Below, one piece after another: positions 51,067 to 59,642 of a DNA stretch of 64,000 bases. Position 1 is the first letter of the stretch; the number at the start of each line of letters is the position of its first letter. The position numbers were made by a program, and so were the translations under genes. Under the pieces are notes generated by a model. The model searched no databases and was not told where the DNA came from. It saw only the letters and a program-made list of their open reading frames with translations. Origin of the DNA: Gemmatimonadales bacterium (lineage in GTDB: Bacteria > Gemmatimonadota > Gemmatimonadetes > Longimicrobiales > Gaopeijiaceae); NCBI GenBank assembly GCA_007692605.1, contig REBS01000113.1, positions 1 through 64,000 of the forward strand, read 5' to 3'.

Positions 51067-52055
51067 GACGCTCCGCCAGCCTCGCCATCCGGGACGTCCG
51101 GATCCTCCTCGTCTTCGCTGCGTCGGGTCAGGACCACCTCGTCCTCGTCGAGAGTGGCGCCGACCCAGTCGGGCAGCCCCCGGACCCGAAGTGGGAGTGT
51201 GACCTGCTCGCCGGGCTCCGGAAGTGCATCGGGATCGACCTCGATCACGATCTCGAGCTGCGCGGCGTCGACGCGCTCGACCAGGGAGCGGGCCCCCGTC
51301 AGTCGCAGGACACCCGCGGCCGGGAGGCTCTCGAATTCATCGGCCAGCTCGGGGTCCGAGAGCACGTAGGGGACCTCCTCGACGATCCGCTCTTCGCTGT
51401 CCTCGATCCGCACGTCGACCTCGACCTGGGGCGGCTGGACCTGCAGGCCCTGAACGGCCGCGGAGTCCACGCGCAGCATCACGGTCCCGGTTTCGGTGAT
51501 CGCCGAGAGGTCCAGGGGCCGAAAGCGGACCGAGTCCATCTCGGCAATCCGGCTTCGGGGCCCCGACACGCGGACCTCCTGGGCTGCCGGGAGTGGGGGG
51601 CCCGAGAGCGCCAGGCCCTCGGGAAGCTCGCTCTCGAGCGAGAAGGCCAGCGGAATCGACCGGCGCTCCACCGGCTCGAAGGTGAAGCGAACGGTCGACG
51701 GCTGGATGTCTTCGACCCCGACCCCCGGCCGATCCTGGACCCGCACCCACTGGCTGCGCAGCACCACCGTGGTGTCGCCCGTGGTGACCTCGTCCATCGG
51801 GACCAGGATCGTCGGGCGACCCGTGCGGGAAAGGTCGCCGGCCGCACCCTGGAGCGACACCGTGACCACTGCCGGTTGCGGGTCCCCGACCAGCACCCAA
51901 TCGGGATCACTCAGGTCCACCCGCACCGGCACGTCCTCGAACTGGAAGCGGCCCGGTGCCTCCCACTGCACCGACAGCCACAGGAGGAGGGCTACCGCGA
52001 AGGCCGAGACCTTCAGCCGCACGTTGCGGGTGAAAAACCCCGAAAAGTTCGGCAA
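51063..52055 (-). CDS. YbbR-domain protein (CdaR-like)
   Basis: The product has 330 residues. An N-terminal signal anchor (about 12-32, VRLKVSAFAVALLLWLSV) precedes a run of YbbR repeats (about 40-300), each of which is a small beta domain. In Firmicutes YbbR (CdaR) proteins sit outside the membrane and modulate the diadenylate cyclase CdaA. No cyclase gene is visible here, so a c-di-AMP link is not shown. The C-terminus is Asp/Glu-rich (about 312-330). The start codon is TTG, backed by GGGGAGG nine bases upstream. It follows tlpA by 4 bases and overlaps tsaD. Confidence 0.83.
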   Translation of the reverse strand: MPNFSGFFTRNVRLKVSAFAVALLLWLSVQWEAPGRFQFEDVPVRVDLSDPDWVLVGDPQPAVVTVSLQGAAGDLSRTGRPTILVPMDEVTTGDTTVVLRSQWVRVQDRPGVGVEDIQPSTVRFTFEPVERRSIPLAFSLESELPEGLALSGPPLPAAQEVRVSGPRSRIAEMDSVRFRPLDLSAITETGTVMLRVDSAAVQGLQVQPPQVEVDVRIEDSEERIVEEVPYVLSDPELADEFESLPAAGVLRLTGARSLVERVDAAQLEIVIEVDPDALPEPGEQVTLPLRVRGLPDWVGATLDEDEVVLTRRSEDEEDPDVPDGEAGGAS

Positions 52056-52059
52056 GGGA

Positions 52060-52629
52060 TCAGACCTCCCCGTCGAGCAGTCGACGAATGAAGTCGACGT
52101 ACTGAGGCCGGTCCCACTCGGTGGCGCCCGCGACCTTCCGATAGATCTGCCCGTCCCGACCGATCACGAAGGACTCGGGCAACGCCCGGGTCTGGTAGGC
52201 CCGCCGGATGCGGCCCTGCGGGTCGTGCAGGATCGGGAAGGTCAGCGACAGGGAGTCCGAAAACGCCCGGATGTCACCGCCGGGCATCCCGTCGACATCG
52301 CGTTGACCCACCCGAGCGTCGACACTGACCGCAACGATTTCGAAATCCTCGCCCTCGAGTTCCTCGTAGAGCCGCTGCATCGAGGGCATCTCGTACCGGC
52401 AGGGGGGGCACCAGGTCGCCCAGATGTTCAGGAGCACGACCTGACCCCGATAGTCGTCGAGCGAGGCCGGCTCCCCCTCGAGGGTGACCGCTTCGAAGTA
52501 CGGGGCCTGCACCCCCGGACCCACGGCGTGTAGCCGATCCTGGTTCACCCACGCAAAGGTGATCACGGCCAGCGCGAGTGCGGCGGTGATGTAGTACGGC
52601 AGGTTGGAAGCCTTCGGGCGTTCACTCAT
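52060..52629 (-). CDS. TlpA/ResA-type thiol:disulfide oxidoreductase
   Basis: The product has 189 residues. A single N-terminal membrane anchor (about 12-28, YYITAALALAVITFAWV) points a thioredoxin domain into the periplasm. The redox motif W-C-P-P-C lies in LLNIWATWCPPCRYEMPSMQ at about 71-90, and the cis-proline segment is ALPESFVIGRDGQI near 150. The insert DARVGQRDVDGMPGGDIRAF between the strands is the usual TlpA/ResA bulge. Such proteins reduce apocytochrome c or periplasmic disulfides. No cytochrome genes lie nearby. It is encoded between the PASTA and YbbR genes with 3- and 4-base gaps. Confidence 0.9.
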   Translation of the reverse strand: MSERPKASNLPYYITAALALAVITFAWVNQDRLHAVGPGVQAPYFEAVTLEGEPASLDDYRGQVVLLNIWATWCPPCRYEMPSMQRLYEELEGEDFEIVAVSVDARVGQRDVDGMPGGDIRAFSDSLSLTFPILHDPQGRIRRAYQTRALPESFVIGRDGQIYRKVAGATEWDRPQYVDFIRRLLDGEV

Positions 52630-52632
52630 CGG

Positions 52633-53487
52633 TCACTCGTCCTCTCCATCATCTTGAAAGACCCCCCTGGTCCCGACCTCGAGGTTCACCTCGCCACCCC
52701 GGGGGATGAGTTCGCCCGCGGCCGGGGTGGTCGCCAGCACCTCGCCCCGGCGGAACCCGAACTGGAACCGGGTCTCGACCTCGCCCACCGTGAGTCCAAG
52801 CTCCTCGAGCGCCTCCCGCGCCTCGTCCACCTGACGGCCCACGAGATCGGGCAATTCCACCATCGGGGGACCCAGGGAGACCAGCAGGCGGACGTCGGAG
52901 GGGAGCGTCGCATGCGTGCCGACCTCGGGCTCGGTGGCGACCACTCGTCCCGCCGGATCGTCATGATCGATCGAATCGACGGCAACCTCGAAGCCCGTCG
53001 TCCTCAGGACGGTGACGGCTCGATCGACCCGAAGCCTCGTGACATCGGGGATCGGCCGGCGTTCCGGACCGAGGCTGACCGTGATCTCCACCCGCCCCCC
53101 CTGAACCACGAACTGGCCCGGAAAGGGCGTCTGCCCGACCACCTGGCCTTCGGAGATCGTGGGGTGCCGGATCGAATCGACCCGACCCACCTCGAGATTT
53201 CGTGCGCGAAGGGCGTCGCTGGCTTCGGCCTCGCTCCCGCCTCTCAGGTCGGGCACCTCGAGGAGCGCCGCGACGGAATCCTCCTCGCCGGGAAAGGACA
53301 CCTGGGTGGCGTAGAGATATCCGGTCGTCGTCCCCACGAGAAGGGTGACAAACGCCACCAGGAGAATCCGGCCGAGGGGCCACCCGCTGGAACGGGACCG
53401 GGCTGAGGACCGGGAATTTTTTCCGGCACCCTTCCCCCCGTTCTTCGAGCCCGCCCGGCGGCGGCGAAGTGACTTACCCAGATCCAT
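52633..53487 (-). CDS. PASTA-domain membrane protein
   Basis: The product has 284 residues. A very basic cytoplasmic N-terminus (1-35) and one membrane helix (about 38-58, LGRILLVAFVTLLVG) precede three PASTA repeats (about 75-275). Each repeat has the V/I-P-D-[LV] start: EVPDLRGGSEAEASDALRAR, PIPDVTRLRVDRAVTVLRTT and ELPDLVGRQVDEAREALEEL. PASTA domains bind uncrosslinked peptidoglycan or beta-lactams and usually end Ser/Thr kinases or penicillin-binding proteins. Here there is no catalytic domain and no kinase neighbour. A sensor or scaffold on peptidoglycan is the natural guess. It sits between rsmB and tlpA. Confidence 0.88.
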   Translation of the reverse strand: MDLGKSLRRRRAGSKNGGKGAGKNSRSSARSRSSGWPLGRILLVAFVTLLVGTTTGYLYATQVSFPGEEDSVAALLEVPDLRGGSEAEASDALRARNLEVGRVDSIRHPTISEGQVVGQTPFPGQFVVQGGRVEITVSLGPERRPIPDVTRLRVDRAVTVLRTTGFEVAVDSIDHDDPAGRVVATEPEVGTHATLPSDVRLLVSLGPPMVELPDLVGRQVDEAREALEELGLTVGEVETRFQFGFRRGEVLATTPAAGELIPRGGEVNLEVGTRGVFQDDGEDE

Positions 53488-53520
53488 GTTTCCCGTCTCT
53501 CCTTGGCCTTCGCGAGTTGC

Positions 53521-54846
53521 TCATCGTCGCCTGAGTCGGGCGGCGAATGCCCCATCGGTTTCCGTGCGGTGGGGAAGCGCCCGAAGAAACGCCCCATCCA
53601 TCGCATCCCCCGGAGGCCGCTCTCCGGAATCCGGCGCCTCCTCCAGGATAAATTCGGGGTGCTCCCGCAGGAACACCTCGACCCGGTCCTCGTTCTCCTC
53701 CGGCTCCAGCGAACAGGTCGAGTAGAGAAGCAGTCCTCCCGACCGTACGGCCGTTGCCGCCCCCTCGAGGATCCGGTCCTGAACCCGGGCCATGACCTCG
53801 ATGTCGCCGGGACCGAGCCTCCAGCGTGCGTCCGGATGCCGCGCCAGTGTACCGGTTCCCGTGCAGGGCGCGTCGACCAGGATCAGATCCCGGGGTCGAA
53901 GCGGCACCGACTCGGCCGCGGCGACCACCGAGGGGATCCGGGCACGCAGCCGTCGCGAGGTCTCGCCGACCCGCGCCAGCCGCGGCGCGGAGCGGTCGAG
54001 CGCGACCACCCGGGCCCCTTCACTCCACAGCCCCATGGTCTTACCTCCCGGGGCCGCGCAGAGGTCCGCGGCCTCCAGTCCGCTCACCGGGCCCGCGTGC
54101 GCGACGACCCATGCCGCGGCGGGGTCCTGAACGATCGAGGGCAGCGCCCCCAGCGCCCGAAGGGGGTCGGTCCCCGCCTCGAGTCGCACCGTCCGGCTCC
54201 CCGGCGGACCCGGCCGGGCCTCGATCCCCACCCCGGCCAGACGCGAGACGGCGCTGGAGGTGGTCTCACCCCCGGCCATCAGTCGGAGATACAGCCCCGG
54301 GATCGTATTGTTGAACTCGACGAGCCGCCGAACCTCGTCGGGACCCCACCGTTCGACCCAGCGGTCGATCAGCCACCGCGGGTGCGACCCCCACGATGTC
54401 AGATATCCCCGGGGATCCTCGTCGAACGAGGGAAACCGCGCCTCGTCCGCGCCCTCCCGCCCCAGGGAGCGGAGCACCCCGTTGGTCATCCCGGCCAGCC
54501 CCTTCCCGGCGAGTGCCTGTACCTGGTCGACGGTCTCGGAGACGGCCGCATACCCCGGCACGCTTCCCATGTGGAAGAGCTGGTAGGCCCCCATCCGGAG
54601 GAGATTCGTGACCCCGGACCTCAGGCTCCCGAGTCCGTCGCGCAGATGCAGGTCGAGCAGGTAGTCCAGGCGTCCGCGAAACCGGACCACCCCGTACGTC
54701 AGCTCCTGAACCCAGGGGCGGTCCTCGGGGGCCAGGGTCTCCAGCGAGGCCTCCCATGCCCGATCGAGCCTCCGGTTCCGGGAGACCTCTTCGAGGATCC
54801 GAAAGGCGACCTCGCGAGGCCCCCCCTTCTTCGTCGGGCGGTTCAG
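53521..54846 (-). CDS. rsmB: 16S rRNA (cytosine-967 C5) methyltransferase RsmB, probable CTG start
   Basis: The methyltransferase half is clear: SAM loop LEADLCAAPGGKTMGLWSEG, then DLILVDAPCTGTGTLARHPD with one catalytic Cys, and LLYSTCSLEPEENEDRVEVF with the other. The N-terminal half is a NusB-like RNA-binding domain. The first ATG/GTG/TTG start in frame is GTG 54690 (389 residues), but it cuts that domain. Upstream, in frame and without a stop, the translation reads REVAFRILEEVSRNRRLDRA and WVQELTYGVVRFRGRLDYLL, which are typical NusB/RsmB helices. A CTG at 54846-54844 overlaps the thiG stop as CTGA and gives 441 residues, near the family's usual length (about 430). I prefer that start. 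A frameshift is the alternative. Confidence 0.85.
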   Translation of the reverse strand: MNRPTKKGGPREVAFRILEEVSRNRRLDRAWEASLETLAPEDRPWVQELTYGVVRFRGRLDYLLDLHLRDGLGSLRSGVTNLLRMGAYQLFHMGSVPGYAAVSETVDQVQALAGKGLAGMTNGVLRSLGREGADEARFPSFDEDPRGYLTSWGSHPRWLIDRWVERWGPDEVRRLVEFNNTIPGLYLRLMAGGETTSSAVSRLAGVGIEARPGPPGSRTVRLEAGTDPLRALGALPSIVQDPAAAWVVAHAGPVSGLEAADLCAAPGGKTMGLWSEGARVVALDRSAPRLARVGETSRRLRARIPSVVAAAESVPLRPRDLILVDAPCTGTGTLARHPDARWRLGPGDIEVMARVQDRILEGAATAVRSGGLLLYSTCSLEPEENEDRVEVFLREHPEFILEEAPDSGERPPGDAMDGAFLRALPHRTETDGAFAARLRRR

Positions 54847-55655
54847 TCGAGCATCCCGGTGGTGGGCGACGAGGGAACGGCCACCTCGCGACGAGGCATA
54901 CGGCCCGCGAGCCAGGCCAGCCGGCCGGCGCGGGTGGCGAGACGCATCGCGTCGGCCATCGCGATCGGGTCATCGGCCACGGCGACCGCGGTGTTCATGA
55001 GCAGGCCGTCGACCCCCTGCTCCATCGTCAGGCAGGCGTCCGAGGCGGTTCCCACTCCGGCGTCGACGATCACGGGCACCGAGAGGCGGGACTTGATCTC
55101 GCGGATGTAGAAGGGGTTGATCAGGCCGAGCCCGCTCCCGATCGGACTGGCCAGCGGCATCACCGAGACGCATCCGGCGTCCTCGAGCCGGAGCGCCGAG
55201 ATCAGATCGTCGTTGGTGTAGGCCATCACCTTGAAGCCCTCGTCGCACAGGACCTTCGCGGCCTCGAGCGTCGCCTGAACGTCGGGCAGGAGGGTCGCCT
55301 CGTCGCCGATCACCTCGAGCTTGATCCACTCGTTGAAGCCGGCGGCGCGGGCGAGCCGTGCGTACCGGATCGCCTCGTCGGCGGTGTAGCATCCCGCGGT
55401 GTTGGCGAGAAGGAAGAACTCGTCGGGGTCGAGATGATTCAGGATCGCTTCGTCGCTCGACCGGTCCAGGTCGACGCGGCGCACCGCCACCGTCACCATC
55501 TCGGTGCCGCTGGCGCGCAGGGCGGCCATCATCGTCTCGTTGTCCCGGTACTTTCCGGTCCCGAGAATCAGGCGCGAGGTGAACTCGCGGCCTCCCATCT
55601 CGAGGGGGCGGTCGGTGCCGGCCAGTGGGGTTTCGGTCTGGGTGCGTTCACTCAT
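54843..55655 (-). CDS. thiG: Thiazole synthase
   Basis: The product has 270 residues and is a TIM-barrel enzyme forming the thiazole phosphate moiety of thiamine from deoxyxylulose phosphate, dehydroglycine and ThiS-thiocarboxylate. Family marks: SRLILGTGKYRDNETMMAAL (about 27-46), TVAVRRVDL, ANTAGCYTADEAIRYARLAR, WIKLEVIGDEATLLPD with the Schiff-base Lys (about 112), GFKVMAYTNDD, VSVMPLASPIGSGLG and VIVDAGVGTASDA. The terminal stretch is a short Ser/Pro/Thr tail. It follows thiS by 60 bases; its stop codon overlaps the likely rsmB start. Confidence 0.96.
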   Translation of the reverse strand: MSERTQTETPLAGTDRPLEMGGREFTSRLILGTGKYRDNETMMAALRASGTEMVTVAVRRVDLDRSSDEAILNHLDPDEFFLLANTAGCYTADEAIRYARLARAAGFNEWIKLEVIGDEATLLPDVQATLEAAKVLCDEGFKVMAYTNDDLISALRLEDAGCVSVMPLASPIGSGLGLINPFYIREIKSRLSVPVIVDAGVGTASDACLTMEQGVDGLLMNTAVAVADDPIAMADAMRLATRAGRLAWLAGRMPRREVAVPSSPTTGMLD

Positions 55656-55715
55656 GACGTCGGTCGAGTCTCCTGTGGCAGTCGAGTACGGTCGAAAATC
55701 GGGTGCGGTGACGAA

Positions 55716-55949
55716 TCAGCCGCCACCGACGAAGTGGACGAGTTCGAGCTGGTCGCCCTCTGCGAGGGTGACCTCGGCGTGCGCCTCGCGGGGGACGATC
55801 TCGCGGTTGCGCTCGACCACCACGGTGCCGGGAACGAGCTCCAGCGCCTCGAGAAGGCCGGCGACCGTGAGTCCCTGTGGGAGCTCACGCTCGTCTCCAT
55901 TCACGACCAGCGTCATCGTCCGGGCCGAGGGGTCGGTCTTCGAGCTCAT
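55716..55949 (-). CDS. thiS: Sulfur carrier protein ThiS
   Basis: The product has 77 residues. This small ubiquitin-fold protein carries thiocarboxylate sulfur to ThiG. It ends in Gly-Gly-Gly, giving the required terminal Gly-Gly with one more Gly. The fold marks are [20 protein letters not shown] and [20 protein letters not shown] with [13 protein letters not shown] at the end. About 11 polar residues precede the first strand (ATG 55949; an ATG at 55916 would remove them). The start overlaps the thiE stop (ATGA). The activating enzyme ThiF is not seen in this window. Confidence 0.94.
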   Translation of the reverse strand: MSSKTDPSARTMTLVVNGDERELPQGLTVAGLLEALELVPGTVVVERNREIVPREAHAEVTLAEGDQLELVHFVGGG

Positions 55950-56605
55950 CGGAGGTCCTCCCTTGAATCGGTTTCGAGCGCAGTCAGGTACCGGTCCAGC
56001 GCGTGGGCGGGATCCGGCGCGCCCCAGATGCCGCGGATCACCGCGACCCCGTGGGCTCCGGCACTCCGAAGCTCGCCCACCCGCTCCGGCGTCACGCCGC
56101 CCACTGCGAGGAGCGGGATCCCTTGGGCCCCGGCCAGGCGCTCCACCCGTCCGGGGCCGGCCGGTTCGCGTCCGGGGTGCGACCCGGAGCGGTAGATCGT
56201 GCCCACCATAAGGTAGTCGAGATCCTCCCCCGTCGTCTCCCCCTCACCGTGGATCGACTGTCCGAGGAGGACCTCGTCGCCGAGCATTGCCCGGGCCTCG
56301 GCCGGGGGGAGGCTCCGTCCTCCCAGATGGACGCCGGGGGCCGATCGCCCACCTCCGGACACCGACCGCCGCAGCGCCAGCGCGACGTCGACGCGGTCGT
56401 TCACCATCAGCTGCGCGCCCGAGGCATCGGCCAGATCGGCGAGTGCGACCCCCAGGTCATGGAGGTGCCTGCCCGATGTCCGGGGGCCCCGGAGGTGAAA
56501 GGCGAGTCGACTCCCGCCCCGTGCCAGCAGAGCCGCAGCCCGTCGGGCGAGCCCCTCATCGGCCAGCAGCTCGTCGTTCGTGAGCAGGTGAAGGCGCGGA
56601 ATCAT
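55946..56605 (-). CDS. thiE: Thiamine phosphate synthase family protein (ThiE/TenI)
   Basis: The product has 219 residues and a TIM barrel. ThiE joins the thiazole and pyrimidine halves to thiamine phosphate. The family marks are partial: [12 protein letters not shown] (about 67-78), [15 protein letters not shown] (about 90-104), [23 protein letters not shown] and [27 protein letters not shown] near the end. Several residues of the pyrophosphate loop differ from classical ThiE, so TenI (thiazole tautomerase) is a real alternative. The gene starts 11 bases after fmt and overlaps thiS (ATGA). Confidence 0.82.
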   Translation of the reverse strand: MIPRLHLLTNDELLADEGLARRAAALLARGGSRLAFHLRGPRTSGRHLHDLGVALADLADASGAQLMVNDRVDVALALRRSVSGGGRSAPGVHLGGRSLPPAEARAMLGDEVLLGQSIHGEGETTGEDLDYLMVGTIYRSGSHPGREPAGPGRVERLAGAQGIPLLAVGGVTPERVGELRSAGAHGVAVIRGIWGAPDPAHALDRYLTALETDSREDLR

Positions 56606-56616
56606 GGCGGGTCCGG

Positions 56617-57561
56617 TCAGTCGAAGCGGTCCCCGACACTCGGCCCGCCCCCTCGCAGCCAGTCGGCGCTCTTCATCCGCCGCTTGCCCGGAGGCTGGAC
56701 CTCGACGAGGCGGAGCGCGCCCTCGCCGGCCGCCACCACGAGCCCGACCTCGGGATCGGCGCCCAGGACGGTGCCCGGCGGGGCCGCGGGACCGGACTCC
56801 CCCTGCTCGTCGACGACCCGGGGCTGAAAGAGTTTCACGGGCTCACCGGCGAGGGTGGACCAGGCACCGGGGACCCTATCCATCCCGCGGATGAGGTTCG
56901 CCACCTCCCGGGCGGGGCCCGACCAGTCGATCCGGGCCGTCTGTCGGTCGATCTTCGGCGCCAGCGTCGCCCGCTCGTGATCCTGTTCGCGCGGCTCGAG
57001 CAAGCCGACCTCGAGCAGCGCCAGCGCCTCGAGCAGCGCCTCGGCGCCCAGCTCGGCCAGACGCAGATAGACGCCGGTCGCCGTGTCCCGGGGCTCGATC
57101 GGAAGGCGCCGCTGCAGGAGCACCGGGCCCTCGTCCATCCCCTCGGTCATCTGCATGACCGAGATCCCCGTCTCCGTCAGCCCCCGGATCAGCGCCCAGT
57201 TCACCGGGGCCGCGCCCCGCAGCTCCGGAAGCAGCGAGGCGTGCACGTTGACCGAGCCGTGCGTGGGGAGCTCCAGGACGCGGGGCACGAGGATATGCCC
57301 GTACGCCACGACGACCGAGAGATCGGGAGCGAGCGCCGCCAGCTCGGCGACGAAGGCGTCTCCCCGGGGACGCTCAGGGGTCAGGACTGGAAGCCCTTCG
57401 GCCTCGGCGACCCTTTTTACGGGCGACGCCCTCAGCTTCCGTCCGCGCCCCGCCGGTCGATCGGGCTGGGTGATCACACCAACCACCTGGAATCCCTCTC
57501 CCGTCAGCGCCCGCAGCGACGGCACCGCGAAGTCCGGAGTCCCCCAGAAGACGATCCTCAC
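56617..57561 (-). CDS. fmt: Methionyl-tRNA formyltransferase
   Basis: The product has 314 residues. It formylates initiator Met-tRNA using 10-formyltetrahydrofolate. MRIVFWGTPDFAVPSLRALT at the start, the catalytic-loop stretch NVHASLLPELRGAAPVNWAL (about 105-124, with Asn and His and the family SLLPxxRG), and GISVMQMTEGMDEGPVLLQR are present. The C-terminal tRNA-binding OB-like domain (about 205-310) carries KIDRQTARIDWSGPAREVAN and LIRGMDRVPGAWSTLAGEP. The start is GTG 57561, overlapping the def stop (GTGA). The def-fmt pair is the usual start-Met processing pair. Confidence 0.96.
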   Translation of the reverse strand: MRIVFWGTPDFAVPSLRALTGEGFQVVGVITQPDRPAGRGRKLRASPVKRVAEAEGLPVLTPERPRGDAFVAELAALAPDLSVVVAYGHILVPRVLELPTHGSVNVHASLLPELRGAAPVNWALIRGLTETGISVMQMTEGMDEGPVLLQRRLPIEPRDTATGVYLRLAELGAEALLEALALLEVGLLEPREQDHERATLAPKIDRQTARIDWSGPAREVANLIRGMDRVPGAWSTLAGEPVKLFQPRVVDEQGESGPAAPPGTVLGADPEVGLVVAAGEGALRLVEVQPPGKRRMKSADWLRGGGPSVGDRFD

Positions 57562-58073
57562 CCCGGGGCCTCCTCGGCCTGGAGCTTCCGGTACTTCTTG
57601 AGGAGCATCCGGCGCTTCAGCGCCGAGAGATGATCGATGAAGAGCACTCCTTCGAGATGGTCCACCTCGTGCTGCAGTGCACGGGCGAAGAGCCCCTCGG
57701 CCTCGACCTCGATTGGCTCCCCTTCGGGATCAAATCCCTCGAGCCGAACCCGGGCGGGCCGCCGCACGACCTCGGTGACCCCGGGAATGCTGAGACACCC
57801 CTCGGGCTCCTTCTCGGTCTCGTCGGAGCTCTCGACGATGCGGGGATTGATCAGGGCGACGCGCCCCTCCTCTCCGCCGGCGCTCACATCGACCACGAGC
57901 ACCTGCCGCGAGATTCCGATCTGGGGTGCGGCGAGTCCCGCGCCCTCCTCGTAGACCATGGTCTGAAACATGTCGTCGACGAGCCGACGCAACTCGTCGT
58001 CGAAGGTATCGACCGGTGCTGCGGATTCCCGCAGCACCGGATCGCCGAGATATCGAAGTTCGCGGATCGCCAT
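57558..58073 (-). CDS. def: Peptide deformylase
   Basis: The product has 171 residues. It removes the N-formyl group from nascent proteins. All three metal/catalytic motifs are intact: GAGLAAPQIGI (about 44-54), EGCLSIPG (about 91-98, Cys ligand) and QHEVDHLEG (about 133-141, His ligands plus Glu). The extended acidic linker GGEEGRVALINPRIVESSDE is normal for type 1 enzymes. It is 5 bases downstream of yajC and overlaps fmt. Confidence 0.97.
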   Translation of the reverse strand: MAIRELRYLGDPVLRESAAPVDTFDDELRRLVDDMFQTMVYEEGAGLAAPQIGISRQVLVVDVSAGGEEGRVALINPRIVESSDETEKEPEGCLSIPGVTEVVRRPARVRLEGFDPEGEPIEVEAEGLFARALQHEVDHLEGVLFIDHLSALKRRMLLKKYRKLQAEEAPG

Positions 58074-58078
58074 CGTGC

Positions 58079-58420
58079 TCAGCTGTCCCGGGTCTCGAAC
58101 TCGTCTTCGACCTTGCGGGCCACCTTCGAGCGTTCGACCACCATCCGGGTGTTCTCGCCCGTCTTGATGGTGATCCGGTCCTCGCTCAGGTGGACGATCG
58201 AGCCGATCACTCCCCCGACGGTGACCACCTCGTCCCCCTTGCGCAGCGCCTGGATCATCTCGCGGTGACGCTCCTGCTCCTTCCTCTGGGGACGGATCAG
58301 GAGCCAGTAGAAGATCGCGAAGATCAATGCGATCTGAACGAGAATGACGGTCATGCCGCCCCCACCCTCGGCGGGGGCCATCAGAAGTCCGGAAACCGGT
58401 GAAATCACCTTGTGCTCCAT
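58079..58420 (-). CDS. yajC: Preprotein translocase accessory subunit YajC
   Basis: The product has 113 residues. YajC binds SecDF and assists Sec translocation. A single N-terminal helix (about 23-40, MTVILVQIALIFAIFYWL) is followed by the family basic motif LIRPQRKEQERHREMIQALR and the GDEVVTVGGVIGSIVHL segment. The start at 58420 gives 22 residues before the helix; ATG 58354 would start right at the helix, which is the more usual YajC length. It is 58 bases downstream of tgt. SecD and SecF, usual neighbours, are not in this window. Confidence 0.93.
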   Translation of the reverse strand: MEHKVISPVSGLLMAPAEGGGGMTVILVQIALIFAIFYWLLIRPQRKEQERHREMIQALRKGDEVVTVGGVIGSIVHLSEDRITIKTGENTRMVVERSKVARKVEDEFETRDS

Positions 58421-58478
58421 GGTTTGTAGTCAGGTCGCCGGGCCCCTGCCCGGTCGAGGGTGTCGCCGCGCTCGTCGC

Positions 58479-59642
58479 TCATGTCGCTCGTCGGGCTCGC
58501 GCCGCCCGATACCGCTCCAGCCAGTCGGAACTCCACGCCGTGAAGCTCCCCTCGTCGATCCGCCGGCGCGACTCCTCGGCGATCCGATGGAGGAACCGGA
58601 TATTGTGCATGGAAATCAGTCGATGGGCAAAGGCCTCGCCCGCCACGACCATGTGTCGCAGGTACGCCCGGTCGAAGCGGGAGCAGGCGTAGCAGTCGCA
58701 GCTCGAATCGAGGGGGCGCGTCGATCCGCGATGGCGCGCCGCCTTCATATTCACCTGTCCGTCATCGAGGGTCCAGGCGGTCCCGTGTCGGGCGTTGCGA
58801 GTGGGCGCCACGCAGTCGAACAGATCGCAGCCGCGCGCGATCGCCTCGAGCAGATCGTCGGGATAGCCGACACCCATCAGGTAGCGGGGCCGGTCCGCGG
58901 GCAGCTCCGGATCGAGCACCTCGAGCGTCTCCCACATCTTCGGCTTCGGCTCGCCCACCGAGAGCCCCCCGATCGCGACGCCGTCCCAGTCCCCCAGGGC
59001 CAGCACCGCCCTGGCGTGTTCCCGACGCAGGTCGGGGTAGACGTTCCCCTGCACGATCGGGAAAAGGCTCTGTTCGGGGAGGTCGATCTCGGCGATCCGA
59101 CCCATCTCGTCGAAGTGAGCCCGGCAGCGCTCCAGCCAGCGCAGGGTCCGCTCGTTGGCGCGGGCGGCCACTGCCCGCTCGCACCCCCCGGGAGGACACT
59201 CGTCGAAGGCCATGATGACATCGGCCCCCAGCGTCCGCTGGATCTCGATCACGGACTCGGGAGTGAACTCGTGCGTCGAGCCGTCGATGTGGCTCTGAAA
59301 GATGACCCCGTCGTCGTGAATCTCGCGGATGTCCGAGAGCGAGAAGACCTGGAAGCCCCCCGAGTCGGTCAGGATCGGTCCGTCCCAGCGCATGAAGGCG
59401 TGCAGGCCGCCGAGCTCGCTCACCTCGAGGTGACCGGGTCGCAGGTAGAGGTGATAGGTGTTCGCGAGAATCATCGTGGAGCCGATCTGGGCGACTTCTT
59501 CGGGCGAGAGGGTCTTGACCGCCCCGAGAGTCCCGACGGGCATGAACGCCGGCGTCTCGACGGGACCGTGCGGGGTCCGGAAGGTGCCCTTTCGGGCGGA
59601 GCCCTCGGTGGCCTCGAGCGCGAACGAGAAGGATCGGCTCAT
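58479..59642 (-). CDS. tgt: Queuine tRNA-ribosyltransferase
   Basis: The product has 387 residues. It swaps guanine-34 of GUN-anticodon tRNAs for preQ1. The catalytic nucleophile Asp lies in FDCVAPTRNARHGTAW (about 269-284) and the base-recognition Asp in ILTDSGGFQVFSLS (about 94-107). GGLSVGEPKPKMWETLEVL and RYLMGVGYPDDLLEAIARGCD follow. The zinc site CDCYACSRFDRAYLRHMV...LISMHNI is near the C-terminus. ATG 59642 overlaps the queA stop (ATGA); the open frame to 60263 is read-through. The gene is fully standard and forms the queA-tgt pair with the upstream gene. Confidence 0.97.
   Translation of the reverse strand: MSRSFSFALEATEGSARKGTFRTPHGPVETPAFMPVGTLGAVKTLSPEEVAQIGSTMILANTYHLYLRPGHLEVSELGGLHAFMRWDGPILTDSGGFQVFSLSDIREIHDDGVIFQSHIDGSTHEFTPESVIEIQRTLGADVIMAFDECPPGGCERAVAARANERTLRWLERCRAHFDEMGRIAEIDLPEQSLFPIVQGNVYPDLRREHARAVLALGDWDGVAIGGLSVGEPKPKMWETLEVLDPELPADRPRYLMGVGYPDDLLEAIARGCDLFDCVAPTRNARHGTAWTLDDGQVNMKAARHRGSTRPLDSSCDCYACSRFDRAYLRHMVVAGEAFAHRLISMHNIRFLHRIAEESRRRIDEGSFTAWSSDWLERYRAARARRAT

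Noticed and set aside
56606..56616. TPP riboswitch before thiE
   Set aside because: Only 11 bases separate fmt from thiE, too few for an aptamer; no thiamine-box sequence is seen at the other thi junctions either.
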